This document shows, in pieces, positions 16,667 to 26,961 of a stretch of DNA of 64,000 nucleotides (position 1 is its first letter; each line of letters opens with the position of its first letter). The stretch covers positions 1 to 64,000 of the forward strand of contig JAILCC010000012.1 in the NCBI GenBank assembly GCA_024680555.1, given 5' to 3'. The notes beneath the pieces are model-generated. The model was not told the DNA's origin and made no database searches. It saw only the letters and a program-made list of their open reading frames with translations. The stretch is from a bacterium. GTDB lineage: Bacteria > Cyanobacteriota > Vampirovibrionia > Gastranaerophilales > JAILCC01. Both the position numbers and the translations under genes were made by a program.

Positions 16667-18697
16667 CTAATATGATTCCCCAAAGAAGAAAGTAAACTGA
16701 CCATGTTTGGAGTTGTTTCTGCCTACATTTGTAAAAGGAATACCGTAGTCTATAGCCAAAGGTCCTAAGCCCGGAATGAAAAATCTCATACCGACACCGG
16801 CTGAAATTGCGTATCCCGGCCAACCGTATAATTTTTGGGTAAGTGAAGAATCTATAATTTGACCGGCATCTACAAATACCGCAAATCTTGTATTATTAAC
16901 CATTTGGTTGCTGGTAATTCTGTCCAGGAACGGAATAGGAGTTCTGTATTCTAAACCGCCGGAAACAAAGCCGTAACCTCTGCCGACGTGACCTTCTTTA
17001 AAGCCTCTGACATTTCTTGCGCCGCCAAGTCTGTATGATGCAAATTCAGGCATTTCACCTGCAAGTTTACCGCCTGCTCTGGCTGATAAAATCAAAGAAG
17101 ATTTCTTGGCAATCGGGAAGTATTTTTTCATAGTACCGGTTACTGCCAAATATTTATCATGGTCACCGGCGACTCCGATAGCACCTTTCAATTTTCCCAT
17201 AACAAATACACCTTCTCTCGGCATCATAGCGTTATCTCTTGTATCAAAAACTAAAGACGGAGTAGCTGACAAGAACAAGCCGCTGTCAAGTTGTTCTGCA
17301 CGTTTTGAAAAATCTTCGCCGACAGATGCAAACAGTTCTTTTGCTTTCTTTTCAGAACCCTCTTTCACTTTGTCATATTCAATACCAAATCCTAATCCTG
17401 CCGTAACGTGAGGATAATTTCTTAACGGACGCATAAATTCGATGCCGCCACCGTATCTTTGTTCGGTAGCAAGAGGAACTTGGAAGCTTGCCCAACTGGT
17501 ACCGAATGCGCTTATTTCCATTGAAGTCAGTGAACCGAATAATCTGGGTTCAATAAAGCTTGCATTTGCTTGGAAATCAGCTTTATCAAGAACATCATCG
17601 CCGCCCATAATTGCACCTGTACCTGTTGAGAAGGACAGCGAAGTTTGTTGACCTTTTCCTAAGAAGTTTCTGTCTTGATAACTTGCCGTACCAAACAAAC
17701 CTGTGGTCAAATCTAAGCCGCCGCCGATAGAAATACTGCCTGTTCTTTTTTCTTCTACCTCAATAGTCAGACAATATTTTGTCGGATCTTTTTCAGACGG
17801 AGCCAAAGAACGTTTTACATTTCCGAAAGCCTGCGTATTATATAATCTCATAATATCTCTTTGCATCAATTGGTCGTTATAAACAGTGTTAGGAATTACC
17901 GAGATGTTATTTGCGATTACACGGTCTTTTGTTTTTGTGTTGCCGCTATATTTAATTTCGTCAATAACCCCTTCATTTATTTCAACGAAAATTGTGCCGT
18001 CAGGTTCATCATAAATATTTAAAACTCTTGCCAAAATGTATCCTTGAGCCGCATAATATTCTTCTATTTCATTTATGGCTTTGTTAATAGAAACAATGTT
18101 TTGGGGCATTCCGACCTGTTTGGCTAAAATTCCTTGAATTTCTTTTGTCGAAACCACATCATTTCCCTTGATAACAAACCCTGTTATCGGGATATTTTCT
18201 TCAACTTGAATGTCAATAATAACACCATCTTTGGTAACAGTCGGAACGGCTTTTATCTTTTCGGAAAAGTACCCCATATTATAAATTTCTCTGAGGTTTA
18301 CTTTTATAAGTTCTTTATCATATAACATGCCTGTTTTTGCAGACATTGCATTCAAAATATCTTCAGTTTTTACAAGAGAATTACCTGAAATATTTATTGA
18401 TTTTATATAAACTGCATCTTTGTCATGCTTTATGGGTACCTCTTTTATAACCTCTTGTGATTCGTCAAAAACAGGGGTGTCAAGTATATTTTCCTGCGTA
18501 TAAGACGGTATTTCTTCTGCTTCATCAAACCGTTCTATTTGGGGTTTTTCTTTCTTTTTAAACCAAGGAATATGAATACCCCCCTTTGCTGCATAAGCAG
18601 CACTCTGAGAGAAAAATATACATATTAAAACTAATATAAAAATTTTATTGGTTTTCAACTTACTTCCCAAAGCCATGTTCCATGAATATTTTGGCAT
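16667..18697 (-). CDS. bamA: BamA/Omp85 outer-membrane assembly protein
   Basis: The core protein that inserts beta-barrels into the outer membrane. A signal segment (FILVLICIFFSQSAAYA) is followed by POTRA-type domains around residues 95-345. A 16-strand-type barrel follows, with the loop-6 motif near VRGFKEGHVGRGYG and the C-terminal strand GQFTFFFGESY. The total length of 676 leaves room for about three POTRA domains, as in cyanobacterial Omp85, rather than the five of proteobacteria. Two in-frame starts (18697, and 18676 giving MALGSKLK) both have weak ribosome sites, so the true start is uncertain by seven codons. Confidence 0.93.
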   Translation of the reverse strand: MPKYSWNMALGSKLKTNKIFILVLICIFFSQSAAYAAKGGIHIPWFKKKEKPQIERFDEAEEIPSYTQENILDTPVFDESQEVIKEVPIKHDKDAVYIKSINISGNSLVKTEDILNAMSAKTGMLYDKELIKVNLREIYNMGYFSEKIKAVPTVTKDGVIIDIQVEENIPITGFVIKGNDVVSTKEIQGILAKQVGMPQNIVSINKAINEIEEYYAAQGYILARVLNIYDEPDGTIFVEINEGVIDEIKYSGNTKTKDRVIANNISVIPNTVYNDQLMQRDIMRLYNTQAFGNVKRSLAPSEKDPTKYCLTIEVEEKRTGSISIGGGLDLTTGLFGTASYQDRNFLGKGQQTSLSFSTGTGAIMGGDDVLDKADFQANASFIEPRLFGSLTSMEISAFGTSWASFQVPLATEQRYGGGIEFMRPLRNYPHVTAGLGFGIEYDKVKEGSEKKAKELFASVGEDFSKRAEQLDSGLFLSATPSLVFDTRDNAMMPREGVFVMGKLKGAIGVAGDHDKYLAVTGTMKKYFPIAKKSSLILSARAGGKLAGEMPEFASYRLGGARNVRGFKEGHVGRGYGFVSGGLEYRTPIPFLDRITSNQMVNNTRFAVFVDAGQIIDSSLTQKLYGWPGYAISAGVGMRFFIPGLGPLAIDYGIPFTNVGRNNSKHGQFTFFFGESY

Positions 18698-18963
18698 AAA
18701 ATTTCTTAATATTCCACGCTCTATAAATAATTATATTATAGAAATAAAAAATTAAAACAATGTAAATGCAATAAAAATTAAGAATGGCATGTTCTCATGA
18801 ATTTTTAATTTTGCCTCATTTTTAACTCCTCACCTCAAACTGTATCCCAGTCTTATTGCCGCTATAAAGGTGAAAAAGGCTAATTGCTCTTGCAATTTAG
18901 CAGGCAATTTTTGCAAGCAGATAGTTTTTATTTATATAAGAAATAGAGCATGGAGATTTTGTT

Positions 18964-21057
18964 ATGACCGATAGAGTTGAGAACAATTTATTTAAACCCA
19001 ATTTACCCGCAGATAATAATGCGACAAACAATCCTCCTAAAACTGTTGGTTTAGGAGATTCACTTATGGCTGCAGGACAACTTTTGGCAGGAGCCGGTGT
19101 TCGTGATTCCGTTGTTCGTGCCGCATATAATAATGCAGGCGGTTGTTTTGGATTTGGCTTTGGTGTAGGCGGAAACTTCTTCCCTGTACCGGGGTTGGAT
19201 GCAACTGATATTTGGGCAAGAACAAATCTCGCAAACCTTTTTAACGATGTTTGCAACATATACAAAGGTTGCGGCAACATATCAGGTACAAATACTAACG
19301 GTGTAACAAGTGATGCTACTGCAGCAGAAAAAACCAAAAACCCTGCTGATCCTTTTTCAAAACTCGACTATGAACAAGTAAAAGAAATGGCAGCAAAAGA
19401 ACAAGAAATTGCTGATAAAGAAAAAGCATTGCAAGAAGAAAAAGATAAAAAAGACGCAGGCGATAAAGAAAGAATCAAAACTCTGTCAAAAGAACTTTAT
19501 GATTTAAGAAAAGAATATGAAAAGAAAGATAGAGAACTCGGCGGAGGAAGTGAACTTTCTAAATCCTTCGGTGGAAAAGGTAAATTCTACAGAAATATCA
19601 GTGAAGGTGAATTTACACAAATTCAAGACTTCAATAATGAAATCAAAGAAATGAAAGATGAACTTCAAAAACTTGAAGATGAAGGTTCAAAACTTGCGGC
19701 AGAATATACAAAAGTTCAACAACAACTTGTCAGCGCAGGCAAAGCATCCGATAACCAATCTGTATTGAATGCTATGAGTGAATCTTCAAGAGAAAGATTT
19801 GCTAAAGTTAAAGATGAACGTGAAGAAAAGATTAAAGAAATTGCAGATAAGATAAAAGACTTAAAGACCTGTATTGAAAAAGCAAGCACTACTCCGGAAG
19901 GAGAAGACGTAGATTTCTATACACATATAGAAGAAAAAGCGGTTAACGATAAAGCAGCTGCTAAGAAAGCGGCAGGAAATAACATAAGCAAAACTATTGC
20001 TGATAAAATGCATAATGCAGACGGTACTTTGAAAACTAAAGAAGATATCAAAAGTGAAATAGAAGCTATAGGTGAAAAAGGCAAATTTAGTGATGCTGAA
20101 ATAGAAGCAGTATTAGACAGAATTTATGCAGTTGCAGAAGGGAAAAATAAAGAAGAATTAAAAGCAGCTCTTGGCGATGAAAAATTCTTTGATGATATTT
20201 ATGCTACACAAGGTTTATTGAACAATCCTAAAGAATTATTATTATTGCAAAAAACTTACGATTCATTAGTTGGTGCAGGCAAATTTAATGAAAACGGTAA
20301 AAAATATTTGGGAAATGTTAATGGTCAGCCATATTGGAAACATGTTATAGCAGCTATTAAAAAAGGTCAAAAAGAGATTGATGCTCCGATAGCATCTGCA
20401 AAAGGAGTAGTCAAATCTGCAGCAGGCTCGGAAGTTAGTGCACCGGTAAAAAAACCAACTGCTGATGTAACACTTAATCCTAGAGAAAAAGCAGTAATAG
20501 ATACAGAAGCAAAGGCAAGTGAAGCTGAACAAGCAGCAACGGCTAAAGACGCTTCTCCTGAACAAAAAGCGGCTGCAGAAAAAGCAAGACAAAAAGCTGA
20601 TTTTGTAAGAAAAATGAGTGAATATGGTACGGATGAAATTAGTGCTGCAAAGGATAAACTTGCAGGACCAAACAAACTGGCTGCTATGAGAGAAATGGAT
20701 GATGCGTTATTTGTTCTCGTATTTGCTGAATCAAGTAATGCAGAAGCAATTAAAGACAGTTGCTATGAGCCAACTTGGAATGAGTACCAAAACATGCAAG
20801 AATTTTGTGCAAGAATGAATGAAATTTGTGCAAAATACGAAATTGCAGACAGAGTTTGTGTAGACCAAAACGGCATGAACACAGTAGAATTTAAAAATCC
20901 GGTGAATGATGACGATGTGACGGAAATAACTCATAGCTCCTCTTATGATGATTTTAAAGATGCTGCGTGCTCATCAACAATCGTGGGTACATATAAAGAC
21001 CATACATTTGCCCCATTAAATGAAGCGGCAAGAAGAATTATGAGTACTGTACGATAG
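18964..21057 (+). CDS. Large coiled-coil hypothetical protein
   Basis: 697 residues, not recognised. GGAG 8 nt upstream supports the ATG. The N-terminus is low in charge and holds a striking aromatic-glycine run (CFGFGFGVGGNFFPVPG, near residue 62). A long Glu/Lys-rich coiled coil spans about residues 120-330. An alanine-rich helix follows at 505-550 (AKASEAEQAATAKDASPEQ), then a small folded C-terminal domain with several cysteines. No signal peptide or membrane span is apparent. The gene is monocistronic with its own terminator. The shape suggests a structural or surface protein, but nothing in the context identifies its role. Confidence 0.7.
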   Translation: MTDRVENNLFKPNLPADNNATNNPPKTVGLGDSLMAAGQLLAGAGVRDSVVRAAYNNAGGCFGFGFGVGGNFFPVPGLDATDIWARTNLANLFNDVCNIYKGCGNISGTNTNGVTSDATAAEKTKNPADPFSKLDYEQVKEMAAKEQEIADKEKALQEEKDKKDAGDKERIKTLSKELYDLRKEYEKKDRELGGGSELSKSFGGKGKFYRNISEGEFTQIQDFNNEIKEMKDELQKLEDEGSKLAAEYTKVQQQLVSAGKASDNQSVLNAMSESSRERFAKVKDEREEKIKEIADKIKDLKTCIEKASTTPEGEDVDFYTHIEEKAVNDKAAAKKAAGNNISKTIADKMHNADGTLKTKEDIKSEIEAIGEKGKFSDAEIEAVLDRIYAVAEGKNKEELKAALGDEKFFDDIYATQGLLNNPKELLLLQKTYDSLVGAGKFNENGKKYLGNVNGQPYWKHVIAAIKKGQKEIDAPIASAKGVVKSAAGSEVSAPVKKPTADVTLNPREKAVIDTEAKASEAEQAATAKDASPEQKAAAEKARQKADFVRKMSEYGTDEISAAKDKLAGPNKLAAMREMDDALFVLVFAESSNAEAIKDSCYEPTWNEYQNMQEFCARMNEICAKYEIADRVCVDQNGMNTVEFKNPVNDDDVTEITHSSSYDDFKDAACSSTIVGTYKDHTFAPLNEAARRIMSTVR

Positions 21058-21090
21058 AAATAAATAAATGAATTAAAATTTTACTCTAAT

Positions 21091-21121
21091 AAAAAAGTCG
21101 GGTGCTTGTCCCGACTTTTTT
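21091..21121. terminator. Strong bidirectional terminator
   Basis: A perfect 12-bp stem pairs AAAAAAGTCGGG (21091-21102) with CCCGACTTTTTT (21110-21121). It serves the coiled-coil gene and, on the other strand, thiL, whose stop is at 21128. Confidence 0.92.
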
Positions 21122-21127
21122 GTGAAA

Positions 21128-22099
21128 TTATAAAAAATGCCTAAAAGCCTTGTTTATAATCATTTCTTCCGTAATTTCATAAATCGTTTTGTCAGATATA
21201 ATCTTCACCAAACCGTTAGCCTTTTTCCCGATAACTTTGCCGATTATTTGTATTTCAGGAGTTTCTTTGGCGAGTTTATGTCCGAAATCTTCTTCAACGC
21301 ATGCGGCTAAAGTATAATCTTCTCCGCCAAAAAGAGCCCATTCTAAAGCTTTTCCCTCTCCGATTTCCCCCAAATCTTTATCCGTAGGAATTTTGTCAGC
21401 CATTACTTCTATTGCAACATTGCTGCTTTGCGAAATTTTAAACAGTGCATCTCCCAGTCCATCGCTAGTATCCATCATTGCAGGAGTTCTTTTCGATTGT
21501 TCAACTATTTTTCTTCCTAAATCTATATACGGAAAAGGTCTGAGATGAGCATTTTTGAATTTTTCAAGAACATTTTTTTCGACTTTGCAAAATTTTTCTT
21601 CGTTTTCCAAAATTTCCAAACCGGCTCTGCTGCTGCCCAAAATACCTGTCACGATAACAACATCACCGGCTTTTGCGCAGCTTCTTCTTGCCGGTTTAAA
21701 ACCGTTGGTTTTGCCTATAAGGGTTATGTTTACAAAAATTTTTTCCGCTCCGGTAACGTCTCCGCCTGCTATAATTATGCCAAATTTTGAACAAAGCTCA
21801 TTCATCCCTTTATAAAACTCTTCAACAAAACTTTCATCAATATTTTTTGGCAAGGACAATGAAACAAAAGCGTAGGCGGGAATTGCCCCGTCTGATGCTA
21901 TGTCGCTGAGGTTTACCGCCATTGCTTTATAACCAAGATTGTGGGGAGTTGTGGTTTTTAGGCGGAAATGGACATCTTCAACAAGCGTATCTGTCGTAAC
22001 AACCATTTCTGATTCTTTGAGGTACGCCGTATCATCACCGATATACGAAGCATCAGGAATAAGAGATGTAATTTTTTTTATTAAGGATAGTTCATTCAT
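21128..22099 (-). CDS. thiL: Thiamine-monophosphate kinase
   Basis: Phosphorylates thiamine monophosphate to the active diphosphate. About 323 residues, normal for ThiL. Diagnostic segments are IGDDTAYL, VTTDTLVEDVHFR, KAMAVNLSDIASDGA and IIAGGDVTGA, plus MMDTSDGLGDALF near residue 210 and GGEDYTLAA near 258. I chose the ATG at 22099 (MNELSLIKK) over an upstream TTG at 22117 that overlaps mtnA. It is the last gene of a leftward operon with mtnA and a glycoside-hydrolase-like gene. Confidence 0.94.
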   Translation of the reverse strand: MNELSLIKKITSLIPDASYIGDDTAYLKESEMVVTTDTLVEDVHFRLKTTTPHNLGYKAMAVNLSDIASDGAIPAYAFVSLSLPKNIDESFVEEFYKGMNELCSKFGIIIAGGDVTGAEKIFVNITLIGKTNGFKPARRSCAKAGDVVIVTGILGSSRAGLEILENEEKFCKVEKNVLEKFKNAHLRPFPYIDLGRKIVEQSKRTPAMMDTSDGLGDALFKISQSSNVAIEVMADKIPTDKDLGEIGEGKALEWALFGGEDYTLAACVEEDFGHKLAKETPEIQIIGKVIGKKANGLVKIISDKTIYEITEEMIINKAFRHFL

Positions 22100-22106
22100 A
22101 ACGTGA

Positions 22107-23159
22107 TTATTCTTCAAACACTTTCTTTATCGATTCATTATAATCAGGTCGGAGTATTCCTTTTTCTGTAATTATTCCCGCAATAAGCTCGTTTGGTGTA
22201 ACATCAAAACCGGGGTTAATAACTTTTACACCTTTTGCACACACGGTTTTGCCGTTTATATGAGTAACTTCCTCGTGGCTGCGTTCTTCAATGACAATTT
22301 CATCACCTGTTTTTATTGATGTGTCAATGGTTGAGAGAGGGGCAGCTATGTAAAATGGTACATTGTGTGCTTTTGCAACAAGTGCAAGGTTATATGTTCC
22401 GATTTTATTTGCCGCATCGCCGTTTGCCGCAATTCTGTCTGCACCGACAACAACCAAATCTATCATTCCTTTTTTCATAAAATAACCGCTCATTCCATCG
22501 GTAATAAGCGTTACTGGGATACCGTCCTCAACAAGTTCCCATGTTGTGAGTCTTGCGCCCTGTTGGCGGGGACGAGTTTCGTCAGCAAAAACCTGAACGG
22601 TTTTATCTTTTTCAAATGCACTTCTGACTACCCCCAAAGCTGTTCCGTAACCGCAAGTTGCGAGCGCACCCGCATTACAATGGGTAAGAATTGTTGCACC
22701 TTTGGGAACAATGGCAGCACCGTTATCCCCGATTTTTATATTGATTTCGATATCTTCAAGTTCAAGCTTCTTGGCAAATTCAAAAATTTTTCCAACAATT
22801 TCGGAAACATCTTTATCTTCATTGGAAAGAGCGTAGTTATAGACTTTTTTTACCGCCCATTCAAGATTTACTGCGGTTGGTCTTTGCGAAATCAAATAAT
22901 CGCAAGCGTTTTTAAGGTTTGCAAAAAATTCTTTCTTTTCAAGATTTTGAAATTCCTTTGCCGCCAAAGCCACACCGTGCGCACCTGAAATTCCGATAGC
23001 AGGTGCTCCTCTGACAAGCATATCCTTTATCGCAGCGGCAATATCTTTATAATTATCTATTTCAATTTTTTTGTATTCATAAGGTATAAGGGTTTGGTCG
23101 ATTAAGAAAACTGTTTGCCCAACGAGTTCCACCGGACGAATCTTTGATTGTAATGCCAT
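22107..23159 (-). CDS. mtnA: S-methyl-5-thioribose-1-phosphate isomerase
   Basis: Converts methylthioribose-1-phosphate to methylthioribulose-1-phosphate in the methionine salvage pathway. 350 residues. Signatures include DMLVRGAPAIGISGAHGVA near residue 46, the active-site cysteine region THCNAGALATCGYGTALGV near 160, and VVGADRIAANGDAANKIGTY near 240 with the catalytic aspartate. No other salvage gene is adjacent. The start codon lies one base after the stop of the upstream gene, so translation is coupled. Confidence 0.95.
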   Translation of the reverse strand: MALQSKIRPVELVGQTVFLIDQTLIPYEYKKIEIDNYKDIAAAIKDMLVRGAPAIGISGAHGVALAAKEFQNLEKKEFFANLKNACDYLISQRPTAVNLEWAVKKVYNYALSNEDKDVSEIVGKIFEFAKKLELEDIEINIKIGDNGAAIVPKGATILTHCNAGALATCGYGTALGVVRSAFEKDKTVQVFADETRPRQQGARLTTWELVEDGIPVTLITDGMSGYFMKKGMIDLVVVGADRIAANGDAANKIGTYNLALVAKAHNVPFYIAAPLSTIDTSIKTGDEIVIEERSHEEVTHINGKTVCAKGVKVINPGFDVTPNELIAGIITEKGILRPDYNESIKKVFEE

Positions 23160-23160
23160 A

Positions 23161-24852
23161 CTATTCTGCCTTTTTATCTAATATTTCTTGCACTTCTTCA
23201 TTTACGGGTATTTTTTCGGCTTCGGATTTTTCTTCTTTTGCTTCTTGGGGTTCTTTAGCTTCAGTTGCTTTATCATCAGCCGTATTGAAGTTGATTTGCA
23301 TAGCATTTGTTTGCTGTTTTTGTTCTTGCGGAGCATCAAAGACTGAACATTTCAACGCATCTGCAAATTCTTTGTTCATATAGTCATTGTTGTACAAAAT
23401 TATACCTTTTATACCCATTTCTCTGGCTACGGATAACTGTTCAAAGAGATTTCTAGGAGATACTTCAAGATACGGTTCCGTATAAACAGGTAAAATTCTT
23501 GCGCCGAGTGCATTTTCTTGTACTTCAGTTAAAAAGTTTTTTGTAAAATCAAGGTCAGTAGAGGTCAAAACCGGAGACAGTGTAATGTTTCCGTCTATAT
23601 TCCAATTTTTAATATCGGTAATAAACGGATAAACGTCGACTATCAAATCTATTTTTTCGTTTATTCTTTGATAACCGGAAACCTTGTTGACAAAATCTTT
23701 TATATATAGTGCCGAACTATCCATAGGAATGTTCAGTCCGGTAATATTTATCCCTGCAATTTCATATTTTTTGCTGACTTCATCTACAAGTGCCATTAAA
23801 TAGCGTTGGACGTTATCGTTAGACGGATTTAAGTAATACTTTCCGTCACGAGTTTTATAAATCCATTCGGGATAAACTGCAACAATGCTTGATTTCATTG
23901 ATGATTTAAGGATATTTCCGAGGTCAAATGCGTTTATTGTAACGTAGATATTTTTATTATTTTCTTTTGCAAGTGCAATCCATACCGCAAGGGGGTCAAA
24001 TTCGCCGTAATAGCGGTTTTGTATAGGGAGATTGTACTTTTCCTGAACGTCGCTTTTGTATATCGTAAATCCGTTATAATACCCTTCAATGAAAATATTT
24101 TTTATGCCTAGTCTGCTGATTGTCGCAAAAGCTTGTTTTATCTCAGCTTCGTTTTTTTGATACGGAAAAACTTTTATACCCTTAAACTCGTTTTCGTCGT
24201 ACAAAAACATATAATAAAGAGCTTTGTCGGAATATGTTATGGAATCTTGTGCCATTTTGGCTGCATTTTCATAATCTTTGAATACGATAAGTTTTTTGGT
24301 TGTTTCCAAAAGATTATTTGCTCTTGCCAAATAAAATTCTATCAATTCGACATTCAAATCGGTTTTATCAGCTTTTTCAAAAGCTTCTTTGGTTGTATCG
24401 TATCTGTATTTTGCTTCGTACAAATAGTTGTCGGGGTGCGTAACAACTTTTACCTGTGCATTATCAAAGTCGATTTCAACATCTGCACCTTCAAACATGT
24501 AGTTTATTATGAATTTTTTAGCTTCACCATGACCTGAAATTACATAACCGTTTTTAGGAATATATGAATTAGACTGATTTAATTGAACAACCCTGTTATC
24601 AACAATAACGGCCTCATAACCCTTGGTATCGGTTCCTGTATAATTGCCGTATAATTTTGTAAAAATAACAAGACCTTGATTGGCTTTATTAGCTTTTGTA
24701 GGATCAATTGAAGAAATATTAAAAGATTTTGTCGTAACTATTTCTTCTTTGCTGAAAACGGTATTTTGATTATCTTGATTTGCTTCTTCTTCGGAAAAAC
24801 ACGGCATTGCCATAAAACCTATAAGAAACAATATCATTAAAAGCTTTTTCAT
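23161..24852 (-). CDS. Secreted GHL10-type (family 10-like) glycoside hydrolase
   Basis: 563 residues with a signal peptide (MKKLLMILFLIGFMAMPCFS). The C-terminal half resembles the GHL10/DUF187 glycosyl-hydrolase-like barrel: KNIFIEGYYNGFTIYKSDV, NKNIYVTINAFDLGNIL, AVYPEWIYKTRDGKYYLNP and YEIAGINITGLNIP are typical strands. The N-terminal ~200 residues are a separate domain with helical pairs. An acidic, lysine-rich low-complexity tail follows from residue ~520. It is likely periplasmic or surface-located and acts on a glycan, but the substrate is unknown. It heads the operon with mtnA and thiL. Confidence 0.72.
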   Translation of the reverse strand: MKKLLMILFLIGFMAMPCFSEEEANQDNQNTVFSKEEIVTTKSFNISSIDPTKANKANQGLVIFTKLYGNYTGTDTKGYEAVIVDNRVVQLNQSNSYIPKNGYVISGHGEAKKFIINYMFEGADVEIDFDNAQVKVVTHPDNYLYEAKYRYDTTKEAFEKADKTDLNVELIEFYLARANNLLETTKKLIVFKDYENAAKMAQDSITYSDKALYYMFLYDENEFKGIKVFPYQKNEAEIKQAFATISRLGIKNIFIEGYYNGFTIYKSDVQEKYNLPIQNRYYGEFDPLAVWIALAKENNKNIYVTINAFDLGNILKSSMKSSIVAVYPEWIYKTRDGKYYLNPSNDNVQRYLMALVDEVSKKYEIAGINITGLNIPMDSSALYIKDFVNKVSGYQRINEKIDLIVDVYPFITDIKNWNIDGNITLSPVLTSTDLDFTKNFLTEVQENALGARILPVYTEPYLEVSPRNLFEQLSVAREMGIKGIILYNNDYMNKEFADALKCSVFDAPQEQKQQTNAMQINFNTADDKATEAKEPQEAKEEKSEAEKIPVNEEVQEILDKKAE

Positions 24853-24960
24853 ATAACTCCTTTTATCTAAAACATTAAGAAATAATTTATTTTATTTAAT
24901 TCACAAAAATATTATACTAAAATAATAATAGAAACATAGGAATGTAACGAAGAAATTATC

Positions 24961-25995
24961 ATGAAATATAAAGATTATTACGAAATATTGGGTGTAGCAA
25001 GAAATGCCACGGAAAAAGAAATCAAGTCGGCATACAGAAAACTTGCAAAAAAATACCACCCTGACGTTAACAAGGCAAAAGATGCGTCCGAAAAATTCAA
25101 GGACGTAAACGAAGCTTATGAAGTCCTTTCCGATCCGCAAAAACGTCAGAGATATGACAGCCTCGGTTCAAATTGGAATGCAGGTGCAGATTTTACGCCG
25201 CCGCCGGGGTATGAAAATATCAATTTTGACTTTGGCGGTTTTGGCAATATGGGCGGAGGCGGCTATAGCAAAGTCCATTTTGAAGATATGGGCGGCTTTG
25301 GCGGCTTTAGTGACTTCTTTAGTTCTCTGTTTGGCGACTTTGGCGCACAATCTTCACGAACAAATTACGGCAAAAAATCACGTTCATACAGGCAGGATAC
25401 CAAACAACCGCCTGCAAAAAATTTGGATATAAATGAAACCATTACTATTGAGCCCGAAGATATTATGAATGGCGCACAAAAAAGTATAAAAGTTGCGTAT
25501 TTGGATAAATGCCCCGACTGCTCGGGCAGAGGCAGCAAATGCTACCGTTGCGGCGGAACAGGCTTGACAACAGTTTCAAAAAATTTGAACGTAAAAATTC
25601 CTAAAGGCATAAAAGAAGGGCAAAAAATTCGTCTTGCAAAAGAAGGTAAAAAAGACGAATACGGACAGGTCGGAAATCTTTATTTGACAATAAAAATCAA
25701 CCCAAACTCAATATACAAAGTTGATGGAGAAAATGTTACTACAATAATCTCTATCACTCCGGCAGAAAGTATTTTTGGCACAACAAAAACCATAAAAACA
25801 CTTCACGGAGATGTAAAAGTCAACATCCCTCCCGAAACAAAAGCAGGAAAATCTTTAAGATTAAAGGGTTTAGGTCTGCCGACAAAGGACGGCGGCTTTG
25901 GTTATATGAACGTAAAAATTCAAATTGAAGTCGAAGACAATCTGACTGATGAGCAAAAAGCATTGTACAAAAAGCTGTTGGACTATAACAAGTAA
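24961..25995 (+). CDS. dnaJ: DnaJ-family co-chaperone with half zinc finger
   Basis: Stimulates the DnaK ATPase. The J-domain occupies residues 1-70 with the HPD motif in [14 protein letters not shown] Gly/Phe-rich linker follows to about 130, then the two substrate-binding C-terminal domains. The zinc region near residues 180-200 has only two CxxCxGxG-type motifs (CPDCSGRG and CYRCGGTG), where type I DnaJ has four. It can therefore bind at most one zinc. It is shorter (344) than canonical DnaJ (~375). It could be a second, specialised DnaJ. The 3' end overlaps the converging S66 gene by 13 nt. Confidence 0.88.
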   Translation: MKYKDYYEILGVARNATEKEIKSAYRKLAKKYHPDVNKAKDASEKFKDVNEAYEVLSDPQKRQRYDSLGSNWNAGADFTPPPGYENINFDFGGFGNMGGGGYSKVHFEDMGGFGGFSDFFSSLFGDFGAQSSRTNYGKKSRSYRQDTKQPPAKNLDINETITIEPEDIMNGAQKSIKVAYLDKCPDCSGRGSKCYRCGGTGLTTVSKNLNVKIPKGIKEGQKIRLAKEGKKDEYGQVGNLYLTIKINPNSIYKVDGENVTTIISITPAESIFGTTKTIKTLHGDVKVNIPPETKAGKSLRLKGLGLPTKDGGFGYMNVKIQIEVEDNLTDEQKALYKKLLDYNK

Positions 25996-26894
25996 TCTTC
26001 AAGCAGCTTGATTTTGCCGGTTTTAAAGTCGGCTTCGTATTTGATATTCAAGGGCAATGTTGCTTTCGGGGTTTCGTGAGATGCGCTGAAACCGTATCCG
26101 CATGGGGTTTCCAATTCTTTCAAAAGCTCAATAACTTTTTTATCAAAATCTTCTTCATCAGAAGAAAAAATTCCGACTAACAAGCCTTTTATTTCTTTAA
26201 AAATGCCGTTCAGCCTTAATTGCGCCAACATTCTGTCAATTTTATACAAGGGCTCGTTTACATCCTCAATATAAAGAATTTTATTTTTAAAATCAGGTTC
26301 AAATCCGCTGCCTAAAATAGAGGTCAAAACGCAAAGATTTCCGCCGACAAGTTCGCCTGAAACTTTTCCGCCGTTTACGCAGGTATATGCAAAAGCGTTT
26401 TCAACTTCTGACAGGTCGTTTTTTGTAATTCTTTTCCAAAAGTTCCGTTCCGTATATTCATCAACCGTTTCACTGCCAAAATCCGCAAGTGCAAAGGGTG
26501 CATGAAATGTAACCAAACCTGTTTTTTTGTATATTGCGCTGTGAAAAGCGGTTATGTCCGAATATCCGCAAAAGATTTTCGGATTATTTTTTATGATTTT
26601 ATAATCAATTTTGTCCAATATTCTTGCTGCACCGTAGCCGCCACGTGCAGTCATAATCAGTTTTACATTTTTGTCGCAAAAAGCAGCCTCAAGGTCAAAA
26701 ATTCTTTCCTCATCCGTTCCTGCGAGGTATCCGTTTTTGTTTTTTGCATTCGGAAAAATTTTTACTTCGTAGCCTAAATTTTCAAAGTATTTTTGAGCTG
26801 TCTCAAATTTTTCTTGATAGCTAACATGCCCGGATGGCGCAATAATAGCTATCGTATCACCTTTTTGTAAAGCTTTTGGTTTTAATTTTTCCAT
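25983..26894 (-). CDS. LD-carboxypeptidase (peptidase family S66)
   Basis: Trims the terminal D-alanine from murein tetrapeptides during peptidoglycan recycling (LdcA-like). 303 residues. The N-terminal motif [15 protein letters not shown] is typical. The nucleophile serine is in [11 protein letters not shown] near residue 111. The glutamate and histidine of the Ser-Glu-His triad lie in [16 protein letters not shown] and in [16 protein letters not shown]. No signal peptide is present, so it is cytosolic. It is divergent from dnaX and convergent with dnaJ. Confidence 0.92.
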   Translation of the reverse strand: MEKLKPKALQKGDTIAIIAPSGHVSYQEKFETAQKYFENLGYEVKIFPNAKNKNGYLAGTDEERIFDLEAAFCDKNVKLIMTARGGYGAARILDKIDYKIIKNNPKIFCGYSDITAFHSAIYKKTGLVTFHAPFALADFGSETVDEYTERNFWKRITKNDLSEVENAFAYTCVNGGKVSGELVGGNLCVLTSILGSGFEPDFKNKILYIEDVNEPLYKIDRMLAQLRLNGIFKEIKGLLVGIFSSDEEDFDKKVIELLKELETPCGYGFSASHETPKATLPLNIKYEADFKTGKIKLLEDYLL

Positions 26895-26961
26895 ATATTT
26901 AGCAAAAATCCTTTTTCCATGATATCTTTTATTTATAGCATAAATTTTTTGGAGAAAGAAG

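Noticed and set aside
18897-19337. 146-codon minus-strand frame
   Set aside because: Antisense to the start of the coiled-coil gene; low-complexity and without a start signal.
20266-20675. Two overlapping minus-strand frames rich in Cys, Phe or Ala, Ser
   Set aside because: Antisense shadows of the alanine-rich helix of the gene at 18964.
22099-22117. TTG start for thiL
   Set aside because: It overlaps mtnA and has no better ribosome site than the ATG six codons later, which gives the usual ThiL N-terminus.
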